Shown one piece after another: positions 1 to 7,527 of a DNA stretch of 64,000 bases. The stretch is taken from the IMG/VR virus record IMGVR_UViG_3300026531_000001, positions 1 through 64,000 of that record. One strand, given 5' to 3'. The notes under the pieces were generated by a model that did not search any database, had not been told where the DNA came from, and saw nothing but the letters and a program-made list of their open reading frames with translations. Source of the DNA: a virus. Numbering within the stretch: position 1 is the stretch's first letter; every line of letters begins with the position of its first letter. The position numbers and the translations under genes are program-made.

Positions 1-1
1 C

Positions 2-304
2 GACCGGCCGGAGGTTGCCTACAACGGCCCAACCCGTAACGCACGCAGCGTGTGGACGATCGCCACCAAGCCGTTCCCGGGGGCGCACTCCGCCGTCATG
101 CCGCTCGAGCTCGCCGAGCGCGCGGTGCTGGCCGGGTGCCCCACCGGGGGGACGGTGTTAGACCCGTTCGCCGGCAGTGGCACGACGGGCGTGGCGGCGC
201 TGCGCAACGCCCGCTACTTCATCGGCATCGAGGCAAACCCAGAGTATGCGGAGATGGCACAGCAGCGGCTCGAGGCCACGCCTATGCCGTTGCTAGCGTT
301 CTAG
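2..304 (+). CDS. DNA methyltransferase, C-terminal part (N4-C or N6-A type)
   Basis: The reading frame is open from the first bases of the window, so the 5' end lies outside. The visible 100 residues hold the SAM-binding motif I as DPFAGSGTT near the C-terminus, preceded by a [17 protein letters not shown] stretch typical of class-beta amino-methyltransferases, in which the catalytic motif comes first and the SAM motif last. The catalytic (S/D)PPY motif is not visible and should lie upstream. The likely role is methylating phage DNA against host restriction. It is followed 8 nt later by a small membrane protein gene and then by a cytosine methyltransferase. Confidence 0.85.
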   Translation, partial: DRPEVAYNGPTRNARSVWTIATKPFPGAHSAVMPLELAERAVLAGCPTGGTVLDPFAGSGTTGVAALRNARYFIGIEANPEYAEMAQQRLEATPMPLLAF

Positions 305-312
305 GAGATTGC

Positions 313-471
313 ATGGTTCTGTTTTACCTGATCTACACCATCATTTCTTGGATCCTTATCTTCTGGCTCCTGCGCGATGTGCTGACCGGCCGGGAGCGGG
401 CATGGATAGCCCTGGTAGTGCTGGTTTTGGCCGGCGGGTTGGTGTGGTTGATGCGGGGGGTGGGCGTATGA
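313..471 (+). CDS. small two-helix membrane protein
   Basis: A 52-residue protein with two hydrophobic segments (about residues 2-19 and 29-45) separated by a short charged turn (RDVLTGRER). The ATG is preceded by GGAGATTG, a weak Shine-Dalgarno. Its stop overlaps the next start (ATGA). The small size and hairpin topology would fit a holin or other small membrane effector, but a separate holin gene lies in the lysis region, so no function is assigned. Confidence 0.6.
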   Translation: MVLFYLIYTIISWILIFWLLRDVLTGRERAWIALVVLVLAGGLVWLMRGVGV

Positions 472-833
472 ACGTACAGATGGCCAAGATAGACAAGGCG
501 GAGATCGTTGCCCAGCTCATGCGAGACGGGATTGAGCACGAGCTGGCAGAGTTGATGGTTGACGCTGCTACAAAGCTCATTCCGTCGGCAGCCGTCATTG
601 ATGGGAAACTCGATCCCCTGGCGCTGTTCATGTACGGCGCAGCGGCGGCGTTAGAGCAATCAGCAGCAATGTTCACTAGCGCAGTAAAGGGTGTTGACAG
701 CGGTGAGCCATGCGGTGCCGAAAAACGGGCCACAATGCGACAAACTGCATTCCTGCTCGGTGTGGCTGCAGTAATGACGGACGCCTTGGCTAAGTCGGTT
801 GGAGCTGAGGAACAGGTGGTGCCGCAAGCGTGA
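468..833 (+). CDS. hypothetical protein, mostly helical
   Basis: A 121-residue protein without a recognised domain. It starts in an ATGA overlap with the preceding membrane protein gene, and its stop overlaps the GTG start of the methyltransferase gene, so it is translationally coupled in the same operon. Sequence character is alternating charged and alanine-rich, suggesting an alpha-helical fold. Function unknown. Confidence 0.6.
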   Translation: MNVQMAKIDKAEIVAQLMRDGIEHELAELMVDAATKLIPSAAVIDGKLDPLALFMYGAAAALEQSAAMFTSAVKGVDSGEPCGAEKRATMRQTAFLLGVAAVMTDALAKSVGAEEQVVPQA

Positions 834-1861
834 GCATCAGTAGAGGCATCGCGACCCGCGCCTACTACAACGAGCATGACCCGTTCGCGGCGGCGTGGCT
901 ACGGAACCTGATCGCCGCCGGACTCATACCCGACGGCGACGTGGACGAGCGGGACATCAGGGAGGTGGACCCTAGTGAGCTGCACGGATACACCCAGTGG
1001 CACTATTTTGCTGGCATCGGAGGGTGGCCCTACGCCCTGCGACTCGCAGGATGGCCGGACGACTGGCCGGTCCTCACCGGGTCGCCGCCGTGCCAGCCGT
1101 TCTCGAGCGCCGGCAAGCGGCGCGGGGTCGAGGACGAGCGACACCTCGCCCCTATTTGGCTCCGGCACGTCCAGGAGCTCAAACCTAGCGTCCTCTTTGG
1201 TGAGCAGGTTGCAGCGGCGGTTACCCTCCACGACTGGCTCGACGATCTGCTCGATGCGCTGGAGCTGGCGGGCTACGCCGCGGGGGCGGTGGTATTGCCA
1301 GCTTGTAGCGTCGGCGCGCCCCATCTCCGGCAGCGCCTCTGGATCGTCGCAGACCGTTTGGGCGACGCCGGCAGCGCGAGACTGGCGGAGTGGGCGGGCA
1401 TCGCAGGAAACGCTCGCCCGCAACTCGAGGCCGCTCAACGAGCAAGTGGAGATGCTGGCCACATGGCCGACACCGATCGCCGGGGACGAGAGGGACAGCG
1501 ACAGGCACGGGAGCGGCAACCTCAAGCTGCTGGGAGCCGCGAGGCTGGCGGTTTGGCCGACGCCGCAGACGGACAGCTTCCGCAGCCGCGGCGGCGACCG
1601 GAAGCACGAAATGGGCTTGGACCAGCTGGCGCGCAGCATCCCCGAGATGGGGCCGGCGCGGATCACGGCGGATGGGCGGCTCCTGACTGGCTCCTGTGCC
1701 GGGACGGCGCATGGAGGCCGGTTGAGCCCGGCACATTCCCGCTGGTTGATGGGGTTCCCGCGCGTGTGGGACGATTGCGCGCCTACGGAAACGCCATCGT
1801 CCCGCAGGTCGCCGCAGAAGTGATCCGGGCTTGGATGGAAGTGCGCGGGTTGGCGGGGTGA
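830..1861 (+). CDS. DNA (cytosine-5) methyltransferase
   Basis: A 343-residue Dcm-type enzyme that methylates C5 of cytosine in DNA. Visible motifs: motif I FAGIGG (residues 60-65), motif IV GSPPCQPF with catalytic Cys88, motif VI FGEQVA (about 123-128, EQV for the usual ENV), motif VIII QRLWIVA (168-174), and motif X NAIVPQVA (about 321-328). The start is a GTG overlapping the previous stop. The middle region (about 185-290) is the variable target-recognition part. The same nucleotides in another frame encode a second stretch that looks like the C-terminus of other phage Dcm proteins (see findings). The likely role is protection from host restriction. Confidence 0.9.
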   Translation: MSISRGIATRAYYNEHDPFAAAWLRNLIAAGLIPDGDVDERDIREVDPSELHGYTQWHYFAGIGGWPYALRLAGWPDDWPVLTGSPPCQPFSSAGKRRGVEDERHLAPIWLRHVQELKPSVLFGEQVAAAVTLHDWLDDLLDALELAGYAAGAVVLPACSVGAPHLRQRLWIVADRLGDAGSARLAEWAGIAGNARPQLEAAQRASGDAGHMADTDRRGREGQRQARERQPQAAGSREAGGLADAADGQLPQPRRRPEARNGLGPAGAQHPRDGAGADHGGWAAPDWLLCRDGAWRPVEPGTFPLVDGVPARVGRLRAYGNAIVPQVAAEVIRAWMEVRGLAG

Positions 1862-1873
1862 GGGGGCGTAGCC

Positions 1874-2290
1874 ATGGACCACGCACCCATGACCATCGAG
1901 GAGTACGAGCGCCGCATCCCGCCGTGGTGCTCCTTGCGCACTGCGCAGGAGCACGTCGAAGAGATGCTGGGATGCTGGAGCGTGACCGCCGGGTTCGCGG
2001 AGCGCGAGGGCAACTGCAAGGGGTGCGAGTTCTACGCGCCCCAGGGGGTGACAAGAATGGAAAGTGAGAAGAAGCTGCTCGAGCTGGCGCGCGATCTGGC
2101 GCGCGCAAAAAGAGACCTAGCCGAGAAGGAAAAGCACCTGGACTGGTCGCGCGACTACGCCCTCCGGCGCTGGCAGGAGGCCAACGCGGAGGACATTCAC
2201 GAGCACGGCCAGCTCCAAACGGTCGTGGCCGAGCTCGAGCGCCAGCTGATCGAGACGGCGCAGGCGCTCGAGGCTCAGGAGCGGAGGTGA
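1874..2290 (+). CDS. hypothetical protein with Cys-rich N-terminus and coiled coil
   Basis: A 138-residue protein. The N-terminal 55 residues hold four cysteines (PPWCS, LGCWS, GNCKGCEF) that could bind a metal. The C-terminal 80 residues are a strongly charged heptad-like stretch (ESEKKLLELARDLARAKRDL and onward), predicted to form a coiled coil. No homologous family is recognised. It is the last gene before an intergenic hairpin and promoter. Confidence 0.55.
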   Translation: MDHAPMTIEEYERRIPPWCSLRTAQEHVEEMLGCWSVTAGFAEREGNCKGCEFYAPQGVTRMESEKKLLELARDLARAKRDLAEKEKHLDWSRDYALRRWQEANAEDIHEHGQLQTVVAELERQLIETAQALEAQERR

Positions 2291-2335
2291 TCCCCATGCG
2301 CAAGGTCTAAGCCGAGCACCCTACCTCCAGGCGAC

Positions 2336-2360
2336 CGCCCCCACCGCTACGGTGGGGGCG
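2336..2360 (+). promoter_or_regulatory. hairpin-embedded leaderless promoter
   Basis: A perfect 11-bp inverted repeat (CGCCCCCACCG and CGGTGGGGGCG, loop CTA) runs up to the first base of the GTG start at 2360. A -10-like TACGGT lies at 2348-2353, exactly 6 nt before the start, with no Shine-Dalgarno. The same hexamer-N6-start arrangement recurs at many genes in this window. Confidence 0.55.
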
Positions 2361-3250
2361 TGGCACGTTCGGGCAGCTACGACGTTCAGGTGCAGCTCGG
2401 GCTCCCGGGCAAGCTCGAGTCCATGCTGGCCCGGGCCATCGGCGACGTGGGGGCGGTCTTCCCCAACTCGCTACGCGCCATCAGCGCCCTCGCCGAGGCC
2501 GCGCAGCGCCGCTGGATCGCCTACGCTTCGGGGGAGCTTCCGCTGCCGAACGGCCACCGCATGCGGCGCCACACCGGGCAGTACGCCGAGAGCATCCAGA
2601 TCGAGGTGGACACGGGCGACGGCTATGTGCGCTACGTGGTCTACTCGGACGACCCAAAGGCGGCCAGCCTCGAGTGGGGCACCCCGGCGTGGGACATGCA
2701 CAAGCTCCTTTACAGCTCCCACAAGGCGCGGATCAGCAAGAAGGGGCACCGCTACCTGGTGATCCCCTTTCGTTGGGGCACCCCTGGCACGCTGGCCGTA
2801 GGGGCCTACGTTGGACGCGAGATGCCCCAGGCGGTGCACACCTGGTGGTTGCAGCAAGACCGCGAGGACTCATGGATCACCGGGGAATACGAAGAGCCCT
2901 CTATCCAGGACGAAAACGTCAAGGTGCGGCGGTTCACCTACCGCTGGGGCGACCGCCTCACCCCCAAGGACGTTGAGGAGCTGGGTCTCGACCCGAATGA
3001 GGGGGTGGGCAAGCGCCTCGTGGGAATGGTGCGGATGCGCAACCCCGAGTTCGGCTTCCTGCGCAGCGAGTACATGACCTTCCGCACCCTCTCCGAGGCC
3101 AACCCCGAGGGCTGGATGCACCCCGGGACCCCGGAGCTCGGCGTCGCCCGGGCGGTTTACGAGTGGGTGGAGCAGGTGTACCCGTCCATCATGGAGCAGG
3201 CGCTCGAGCACGACATCGAGCAGCTGAAGAAGCGCGTGGGCAACAAGTAA
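2360..3250 (+). CDS. phage virion protein, gp10-like neck/tail completion candidate
   Basis: A 296-residue protein starting at GTG in a leaderless context. The N-terminal half (residues 1-120) has the pattern of HK97 gp10-like and Mu-type virion morphogenesis proteins: early helices, then RHTGQYAESIQIE, then YVVYSDDPKAASLEWGTPAWDMHKLL. The C-terminal half is extra and unrecognised. Its place upstream of the tail terminator candidate and the sheath fits a head-tail connector or tail completion role. The family assignment is by pattern only. Confidence 0.5.
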   Translation: MARSGSYDVQVQLGLPGKLESMLARAIGDVGAVFPNSLRAISALAEAAQRRWIAYASGELPLPNGHRMRRHTGQYAESIQIEVDTGDGYVRYVVYSDDPKAASLEWGTPAWDMHKLLYSSHKARISKKGHRYLVIPFRWGTPGTLAVGAYVGREMPQAVHTWWLQQDREDSWITGEYEEPSIQDENVKVRRFTYRWGDRLTPKDVEELGLDPNEGVGKRLVGMVRMRNPEFGFLRSEYMTFRTLSEANPEGWMHPGTPELGVARAVYEWVEQVYPSIMEQALEHDIEQLKKRVGNK

Positions 3251-3279
3251 CGCGGGCGCGGCATGGAGCCACGCCCGCG
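3251..3279 (+). terminator. GC-rich hairpin downstream of the neck gene
   Basis: CGCGGGCG and CGCCCGCG form an 8-bp stem that extends inward past one mismatch to GGC/GCC. It starts directly after the TAA of the preceding gene. There is no T tract, so termination is uncertain. The rest of the 220-nt gap up to 3470 holds only the promoter-like hexamer at 3459 and no convincing gene. Confidence 0.4.
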
Positions 3280-3458
3280 GTGGGAGGTTGAACCCGGCTG
3301 GCGGGGAGGTCGCGCGCTGGCCAAGCGCGCCGCGCCGTTCGCATCGGGCTGGGCGGCCCGTGTCCCTATTTCCCCCTCCCAGGGTTGCGTACACGGGGGC
3401 GCCGCCGGGTTTGCTGGGGCTCGAGCACCCCGCAGCCCAAGCCTACCGCCGGCGGCCG

Positions 3459-3464
3459 TAGGGT
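3459..3464 (+). promoter_or_regulatory. leaderless promoter -10 element TAGGGT
   Basis: TAGGGT lies 6 nt before the ATG at 3471. No Shine-Dalgarno and no clear -35 element are present. It belongs to the recurring TANNNT-N6-start class. Confidence 0.5.
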
Positions 3465-3470
3465 GGCCTC

Positions 3471-4370
3471 ATGCCCGAGATGCGCTTCTACGTCCAGCCC
3501 ATGCCGTCCGGCGCCGCGACCCGGGTCGTGCTGGGCCTCGAGGACGGCCTCGACCCCTACGTCTACGTCACCCGGGACCCGGCACCCCCCGACCCCGCCA
3601 ACCCGGGGCCGGCGCGCGCGCTCGTCACCCCGTCGTCGCGCATCTACCCCGCCGAGGACCCCTTGCGGGTGCACCCCCACCCGCGCCTGAAGTTTCGCCA
3701 GGCCCTCGACCTGGACCGTGAGCTCGAGCTGGGACCGGTCTACTACCACCTCTTCGCCACCCCCGACCGCGGGGCCTCCTTCCTGGGCCCCGTGACCGTG
3801 AGCGTGGACGCGGCCACCCCGTCGCGCACCGCCGCCTCGTTCGCCACTCGCGACCTGGTGCGGCCGCGCCTCGACTACCACCTCGCCCGCTTCGTGGACG
3901 AAGGCCGCATCCAGCCGGCCGCCGGGTATGTTCCCGTGCTCGAGCAGGAGTCCCTGGCCAAGGACGACCCGTTGCCGGCGGTGCTCATCAAGGAGGCCAT
4001 CATCCCGACCACCTACGGGATCGGCCAGCACCGCGGGGAGTGGGTGGACAACGGCGACGGCACCGCCTACCGGGAGTTCGCCTACCGGTATCGGGCGCGC
4101 CTCGACATGCTCGTGGTCAGCGAGAACCCGGCTGAGCGCACCGAGCTCGCCAACGCCCTGCATGATGCCCTGCTCACCGACCAACCCCTGCTCGAGACCG
4201 TAGGGTATCGCGGCCTCACGATCCAGCGCATGACCCACGCCGCCCCCTCCCCTGAGGGCTTCATGGTCTACGGGGAGGAGATTACCCTTGACGGCGAAGT
4301 AGAAATGGTAGCGCGCGAAGAGCTGCGTTATGCAGTAGCCGAAATGGAGACCTTTTTCACACCGCTATGA
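3471..4370 (+). CDS. phage structural protein, tail-terminator-position candidate
   Basis: A 299-residue protein with no motif I can name with certainty. It has a proline-rich first third and an alpha/beta C-terminal part (RARLDMLVVSENPAERTELANALHDALL..LLETVGYRGLTIQRM). That C-terminal pattern resembles tail terminator or neck proteins, which handle short phage ends. It lies between a gp10-like gene and the sheath gene, where contractile-tail phages often carry such proteins. The role is inferred from position. Confidence 0.45.
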   Translation: MPEMRFYVQPMPSGAATRVVLGLEDGLDPYVYVTRDPAPPDPANPGPARALVTPSSRIYPAEDPLRVHPHPRLKFRQALDLDRELELGPVYYHLFATPDRGASFLGPVTVSVDAATPSRTAASFATRDLVRPRLDYHLARFVDEGRIQPAAGYVPVLEQESLAKDDPLPAVLIKEAIIPTTYGIGQHRGEWVDNGDGTAYREFAYRYRARLDMLVVSENPAERTELANALHDALLTDQPLLETVGYRGLTIQRMTHAAPSPEGFMVYGEEITLDGEVEMVAREELRYAVAEMETFFTPL

Positions 4371-4609
4371 CGCGAGGTGTCACCGTGCTCATACTTACCG
4401 ACCAACGCCACGTCTGCGTGGAGTGCAAGAGTGCTTACTTTGTTACCGCTGACGATACATATGCTGAAGGAGAAGACCTGCTAACCCATGATGTGCACCC
4501 CCTGGATCGTCACCCTACCGACCCCGCGCGCTTCCTATGCCCGGCGTGCGGTGGGGAACTCGTCAACGTCCATTGGGTAGACGAAGCACTCAGCTTGCAA
4601 GATTACTAG
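4367..4609 (+). CDS. small zinc-ribbon protein
   Basis: An 80-residue protein with two CxxC knuckles (CVECK near residue 18 and CPACG near 58), the hallmark of a zinc ribbon. It begins in an ATGA overlap with the structural gene; an in-frame GTG at 4385 is an alternative start. Such ribbons often bind nucleic acid or act as small adaptor subunits. It is the last gene before the tmRNA. Confidence 0.6.
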   Translation: MTRGVTVLILTDQRHVCVECKSAYFVTADDTYAEGEDLLTHDVHPLDRHPTDPARFLCPACGGELVNVHWVDEALSLQDY

Positions 4610-4630
4610 GCCGTCTTGTAAACTAGACAG
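4595..4630 (+). promoter_or_regulatory. tmRNA promoter with phage operator
   Basis: A -35 TTGCAA (4595-4600) and a -10 TAAACT (4619-4624) are 18 nt apart, upstream of the tmRNA 5' end at 4663. The -10 sits in the 8-bp spacer of an inverted repeat, CCGTCT-N8-AGACAG (4611-4630), one member of the operator family shared with six other promoters here. The leader between promoter and mature 5' end would be removed by processing. Confidence 0.6.
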
Positions 4631-4662
4631 CGAGGAGGGGCCACCCTGCCCCCCTTACAACT

Positions 4663-4958
4663 GGGGCCGAAATGGATTCGACGGGGAGGGGCGATTGGGC
4701 GCTGCGGGCCGAGGAGCCGGTGGCCTCGTAAAAACCGGCACGCCATAACTGGCAACCCCATGCTCAAAGCCGCTTAGCGGCGAACACTATCGGCAAGAGG
4801 CACTGAGACCCTAACCTTCTGGTAAACGTATGCTTGACACCGCCGCACAATGGAGTGCCCGCCCAGCGTGCGGAACACAACATCTGGTAGGGCTACGCTC
4901 GTAGACGCGCTCAGTCTCCCCTTTTCGGACGCGGGTTCGACCCCCGCCGGCTCCACCA
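4663..4958 (+). ncRNA. ssrA: transfer-messenger RNA (tmRNA) with an unusual tag
   Basis: The 296-nt gene begins GGGGCCGAAATGGATTCGAC, the classic tmRNA 5' end. It closes with a T-arm (GCGGGTTCGACCCCCGC) and GGCTCCACCA. The ends pair as an acceptor stem (GGGGCCG with CGGCTCC), and CCA is encoded. After GTGGCCTCGTAAAAA, the motif CATAACT precedes the resume codon as in Thermus. The tag is read from 4751: GGC AAC CCC ATG CTC AAA GCC GCT, stop TAG at 4775-4777, giving GNPMLKAA. Thermus uses ANTNYALAA, so the resume codon is Gly and the terminal Leu-Ala-Ala is Lys-Ala-Ala. tmRNA rescues stalled ribosomes and tags the nascent chain. The gene lies between virion genes, so it is phage-borne. It is shorter than the roughly 350 nt usual in bacteria. 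Confidence 0.93.
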
Positions 4959-4968
4959 GAAACTCACC

Positions 4969-4991
4969 GACCGCCCCGTAATGGGGCGGTC
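4969..4991 (+). terminator. hairpin after the tmRNA
   Basis: GACCGCCCC, loop GTAAT, GGGGCGGTC: a perfect 9-bp stem starting 10 nt after the tmRNA CCA. There is no T-run behind it, so it may be a U-independent terminator or an RNA-protecting hairpin. Confidence 0.55.
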
Positions 4992-5024
4992 TCACGTTAT
5001 CGGTGGCCAGACCGCACACGCCGC

Positions 5025-5030
5025 TAGAGT
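5025..5030 (+). promoter_or_regulatory. leaderless promoter -10 element TAGAGT
   Basis: TAGAGT lies 8 nt before the ATG at 5039, with CCGC/GCGG half-repeats around it. It supports 5039 rather than the in-frame upstream ATG at 5003 as the start of the small protein. Confidence 0.4.
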
Positions 5031-5038
5031 GGCGGTGT

Positions 5039-5233
5039 ATGGCACGGGATAAGGCGGCAAAAACCACGAAGGCACCCGCCCCGCCCGCAGTAATCAGCCT
5101 CGGTCTCTTCCTGCAAGTGCGGCCGCAGGCACCGATGGTCTCGGGCATTCTCCAGGCGCTACACGCCAACGAAAAACACACCCTGGAGGAGTGGGAGCAA
5201 CTGACGGCAGGCACCCTGAAGAAGCGTGTCTAA
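5039..5233 (+). CDS. small hypothetical protein upstream of the sheath gene
   Basis: A 64-residue protein, basic at the N-terminus (MARDKAAKTTKAPAPPAV), with no recognised motif. The chosen start follows a -10-like element. It ends 9 nt before the sheath start. Proteins of this size at this place can be tail assembly factors, but nothing in the sequence shows this. Confidence 0.5.
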   Translation: MARDKAAKTTKAPAPPAVISLGLFLQVRPQAPMVSGILQALHANEKHTLEEWEQLTAGTLKKRV

Positions 5234-5242
5234 GGAGGCAAG

Positions 5243-6982
5243 ATGAGCAAGTTTGGAGTGCTATTTGACGGCCGGGACATCGTACTCCCCGGGGTATATG
5301 CCCGCGTGCGCGCGGACAGCATGACCCCTGAGCGCGGCGTCCCCAGTCGGGCCTTGGCGATTATCGCCCCGGCCCAAGGCGGCGAAGTGGGCGGCATTAC
5401 CCGCGTCACCCGCTTCAACGACATCCGCAAGAAACTAGTCGGAGGTACTGGCGCCAAGCTGGCCGAAGTGGCCATGGGTCCCAGCGGCGAGGTGCCGGGT
5501 GCAACCGAAATCCACTTCGTACGCGTCAACAAGGCAGTGCCCGCGTCGCTCGACCTTGGCGACGTGCTGCTCGAGGCCAAGGTCGCCGGTCGCGTCGGAA
5601 ACGCCGTGCGCGTTCTGCGGGTGCCCAACGGCGGTGCCTATGACCTGCAGGTGGAGGATACCTACCGCGGCCTCTCCGAAACGTACAAGGGACTGGGGCC
5701 GGTGCTCGAGCTCACCTACAACGGCGCCAACTCCAGCCCCACCGTAGCCGTCACCGACAACGCCGGGGTGAAGACCCTCACTCTCACCGGAGACGCCACC
5801 GCAACCTTCGACTCTGACCAGCTCGACACCCTCGAGAAGCTGGCCGACGCGATCAATAACACCAGCGAGTGGAGCGCCCGCGTCGTAGGGCCGCTGGTCG
5901 GAGTGCGCACCGCCGACCTGCCCGCGCAGACCCCCACCCTCGCCGGCACCCCGCCCAAGACCACCCTCGACCTGCAGGGTAAAGCGTATGAGTACGCCCT
6001 CGCCGACAGCGCCATCATCCAGGCCACCGCGCAGGCCGCGGCCCCGAGCGCTACCGCCAGCTGGCAGTTCCTCTCAGCCGGCTCGGAAGGCCCGGCACCC
6101 ACGGTGCAGGACTGGCTTGACGCCCTGGCGCTGATCGAGTCGGTAGACGTATACGGCGTCGTCGTCGGCACGGGCGACCTCGCTGTGCTGGCAGCCGCCA
6201 AGCAGCATGTGCTCGACATGAGCAATACCAAGGCCCGCAAGGAGCGCCAGCTCTACGTCGGTCCCAATCTGCAAAGCAGCAAGACCGCACTCAAAGACGC
6301 GCTCACGCAGATGGCCCAGGTCCTGGGTAGCGCCCGCGTCGTCGTCGCCGGCTTCGAGCCGGAACTCATCAGCGCTACCACCGGCAAGGTGGAGCGCCAG
6401 CCGGCCTACTACTTTGCGGCCATGGCTGCGGGTATGAAAGCCGGAAACCGGCCGGAGATGCCCCTCACCAACAAAAGCGTATCGGTCTACGGCGGCACCA
6501 AGTGGACCACGGTCGAACTTGAGGAGCTGCTCGAGGCTGGCGTCATGCCGGCACACTACGACGCCCCTAACGGCCGCTGGGTCATCACTCACGGCATCAC
6601 GTCCTACACCCGCGACGCCAATGTCATCTACCGCAAGATTGCGGGCATGGACATCGCCGACTGGCTCAACAAGAAAATCCGCAAACGCCTGGGCCGCTTC
6701 GTGGGCCAGGTGGGCGACGCCCTCACTGTGAAGCAGATTCTCAACGCCGTGGTGGGCATGCTACAGGAAGAGGTCCGCGGCCCCAACAACCCCGACGGCG
6801 TACTCACCCCCGGGGTGGACCCGAATACCGGCCAGCCCACACCCGCCTTCCGCAATGTGGAGGCCATCATGGACGGGTTCGATCTGGTCGGCATCCGCTA
6901 TGAGGCACACCCGGTAGGCGAAATCGCCTACATCATGGCCACCGCAAACCTGACGCCCGTAAAGATCGTGGCCAGCGCCTAA
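5243..6982 (+). CDS. tail sheath protein
   Basis: A 579-residue contractile tail sheath, the outer cylinder that shortens to drive the tube into the host. The N-terminus (VLPGVYARVRADS...GVPSRALAIIAPAQGG) and the C-terminal sheath core (ITHGITSYTRDANVIYRKIAGMDIADWLN..IRKRLGRFVG, then EEVRGPNNPDGVL and a final VEAIMDGFDLVGIRYEAHPVGEIAYI) follow the family pattern. About residues 120-290 form the variable insertion domain. It is preceded by a strong AAGGAGG ribosome site and followed 14 nt later by the tube gene. Confidence 0.92.
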   Translation: MSKFGVLFDGRDIVLPGVYARVRADSMTPERGVPSRALAIIAPAQGGEVGGITRVTRFNDIRKKLVGGTGAKLAEVAMGPSGEVPGATEIHFVRVNKAVPASLDLGDVLLEAKVAGRVGNAVRVLRVPNGGAYDLQVEDTYRGLSETYKGLGPVLELTYNGANSSPTVAVTDNAGVKTLTLTGDATATFDSDQLDTLEKLADAINNTSEWSARVVGPLVGVRTADLPAQTPTLAGTPPKTTLDLQGKAYEYALADSAIIQATAQAAAPSATASWQFLSAGSEGPAPTVQDWLDALALIESVDVYGVVVGTGDLAVLAAAKQHVLDMSNTKARKERQLYVGPNLQSSKTALKDALTQMAQVLGSARVVVAGFEPELISATTGKVERQPAYYFAAMAAGMKAGNRPEMPLTNKSVSVYGGTKWTTVELEELLEAGVMPAHYDAPNGRWVITHGITSYTRDANVIYRKIAGMDIADWLNKKIRKRLGRFVGQVGDALTVKQILNAVVGMLQEEVRGPNNPDGVLTPGVDPNTGQPTPAFRNVEAIMDGFDLVGIRYEAHPVGEIAYIMATANLTPVKIVASA

Positions 6983-6996
6983 AGGAGGAGTGAACC

Positions 6997-7449
6997 GTGT
7001 CCCAGATCAGCACCCAGAACACCCGCCACGCCAACCGCTGCCGCATCATCATTGACGGCAAGATCATGGCGGAAGGAACCAGCTTGCAGGTCTCGGAGGC
7101 CGGCGGCACCTCGGGCGTCTACACCATCGGCTCCGAGTACCCGCACGAGCACATCCACAACCAGTACCAGGCGCAGGGCTCGATCAGCGCCCTCTACTGG
7201 AAGGAAGGGGCGATTGACGACCTCAGCCTCGGCGACGGCGAGCTCGTCGAAATCCCCACCTTCGACATCGAAGCGTACGACGAGAGCGACGGGGCCGTCC
7301 TCTTCGTCCTGCGTGGTTGCACCCTGTCCAACCGCTCGCTGGGCATCAACGCCAACCAGCCCGTCTCGCGCAACGTCCAGTTCATGGCCCTGCGCGTGGA
7401 CGACCGAGGCGCAGGCGGCGCCGCTACTCCGGGGCCCGTCACGATCTAA
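6997..7449 (+). CDS. tail tube protein
   Basis: A 150-residue protein starting at GTG behind AAAGGAGG. Size and place right after the sheath, and a beta-rich sequence (RCRIIIDGKIMAEGTSLQVSEAG..., then FDIEAYDESDGAVLFVLRGCTLSNRSLGI), fit the inner tube protein of contractile tails. It is followed by a strong terminator, consistent with high expression of sheath and tube as a unit. Confidence 0.85.
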   Translation: MSQISTQNTRHANRCRIIIDGKIMAEGTSLQVSEAGGTSGVYTIGSEYPHEHIHNQYQAQGSISALYWKEGAIDDLSLGDGELVEIPTFDIEAYDESDGAVLFVLRGCTLSNRSLGINANQPVSRNVQFMALRVDDRGAGGAATPGPVTI

Positions 7450-7466
7450 CCCCCACCGCCAGCGAT

Positions 7467-7499
7467 CCGCCGGGGCTAGGTCCCCGGCGGTTTTCTTTC
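7467..7499 (+). terminator. rho-independent terminator after sheath and tube genes
   Basis: A perfect 9-bp stem (CCGCCGGGG / CCCCGGCGG, loop CTAGGT) followed by TTTTCTTT. Confidence 0.85.
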
Positions 7500-7510
7500 A
7501 CGCCACGCCA

Positions 7511-7523
7511 GCACCTAGGGTGC
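7511..7523 (+). promoter_or_regulatory. leaderless promoter in a short hairpin
   Basis: TAGGGT (7516-7521) lies 6 nt before the ATG at 7528 and is embedded in the palindrome GCACC-TAG-GGTGC. There is no Shine-Dalgarno. It follows the strong terminator, so the chaperone gene needs its own promoter. Confidence 0.55.
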
Positions 7524-7527
7524 AGGT

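Noticed and set aside
1221-2303. A 360-codon minus-strand frame rich in Arg, Pro and Ala
   Set aside because: It is antisense to the cytosine methyltransferase and the next gene, with composition typical of shadow frames.
3366-4238. A 290-codon minus-strand frame
   Set aside because: It is antisense to the structural gene at 3471-4370 and has no start context.
4735-4800. Other tmRNA tag frames, for example one containing RLAAN
   Set aside because: That frame does not start after CATAACT and runs on past LAA; only the GGC frame matches the Thermus arrangement and ends in AA and a stop.
4663-4958. tmRNA as an attachment site of an integrated element
   Set aside because: The gene is complete, lies among virion genes, and there is no integrase beside it or a repeated tmRNA 3' end elsewhere in the window.
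4774-5214. A 146-codon minus-strand frame over the tmRNA
   Set aside because: It covers the tmRNA, its terminator and the next promoter and has no ribosome site; the tmRNA explains the conserved bases.
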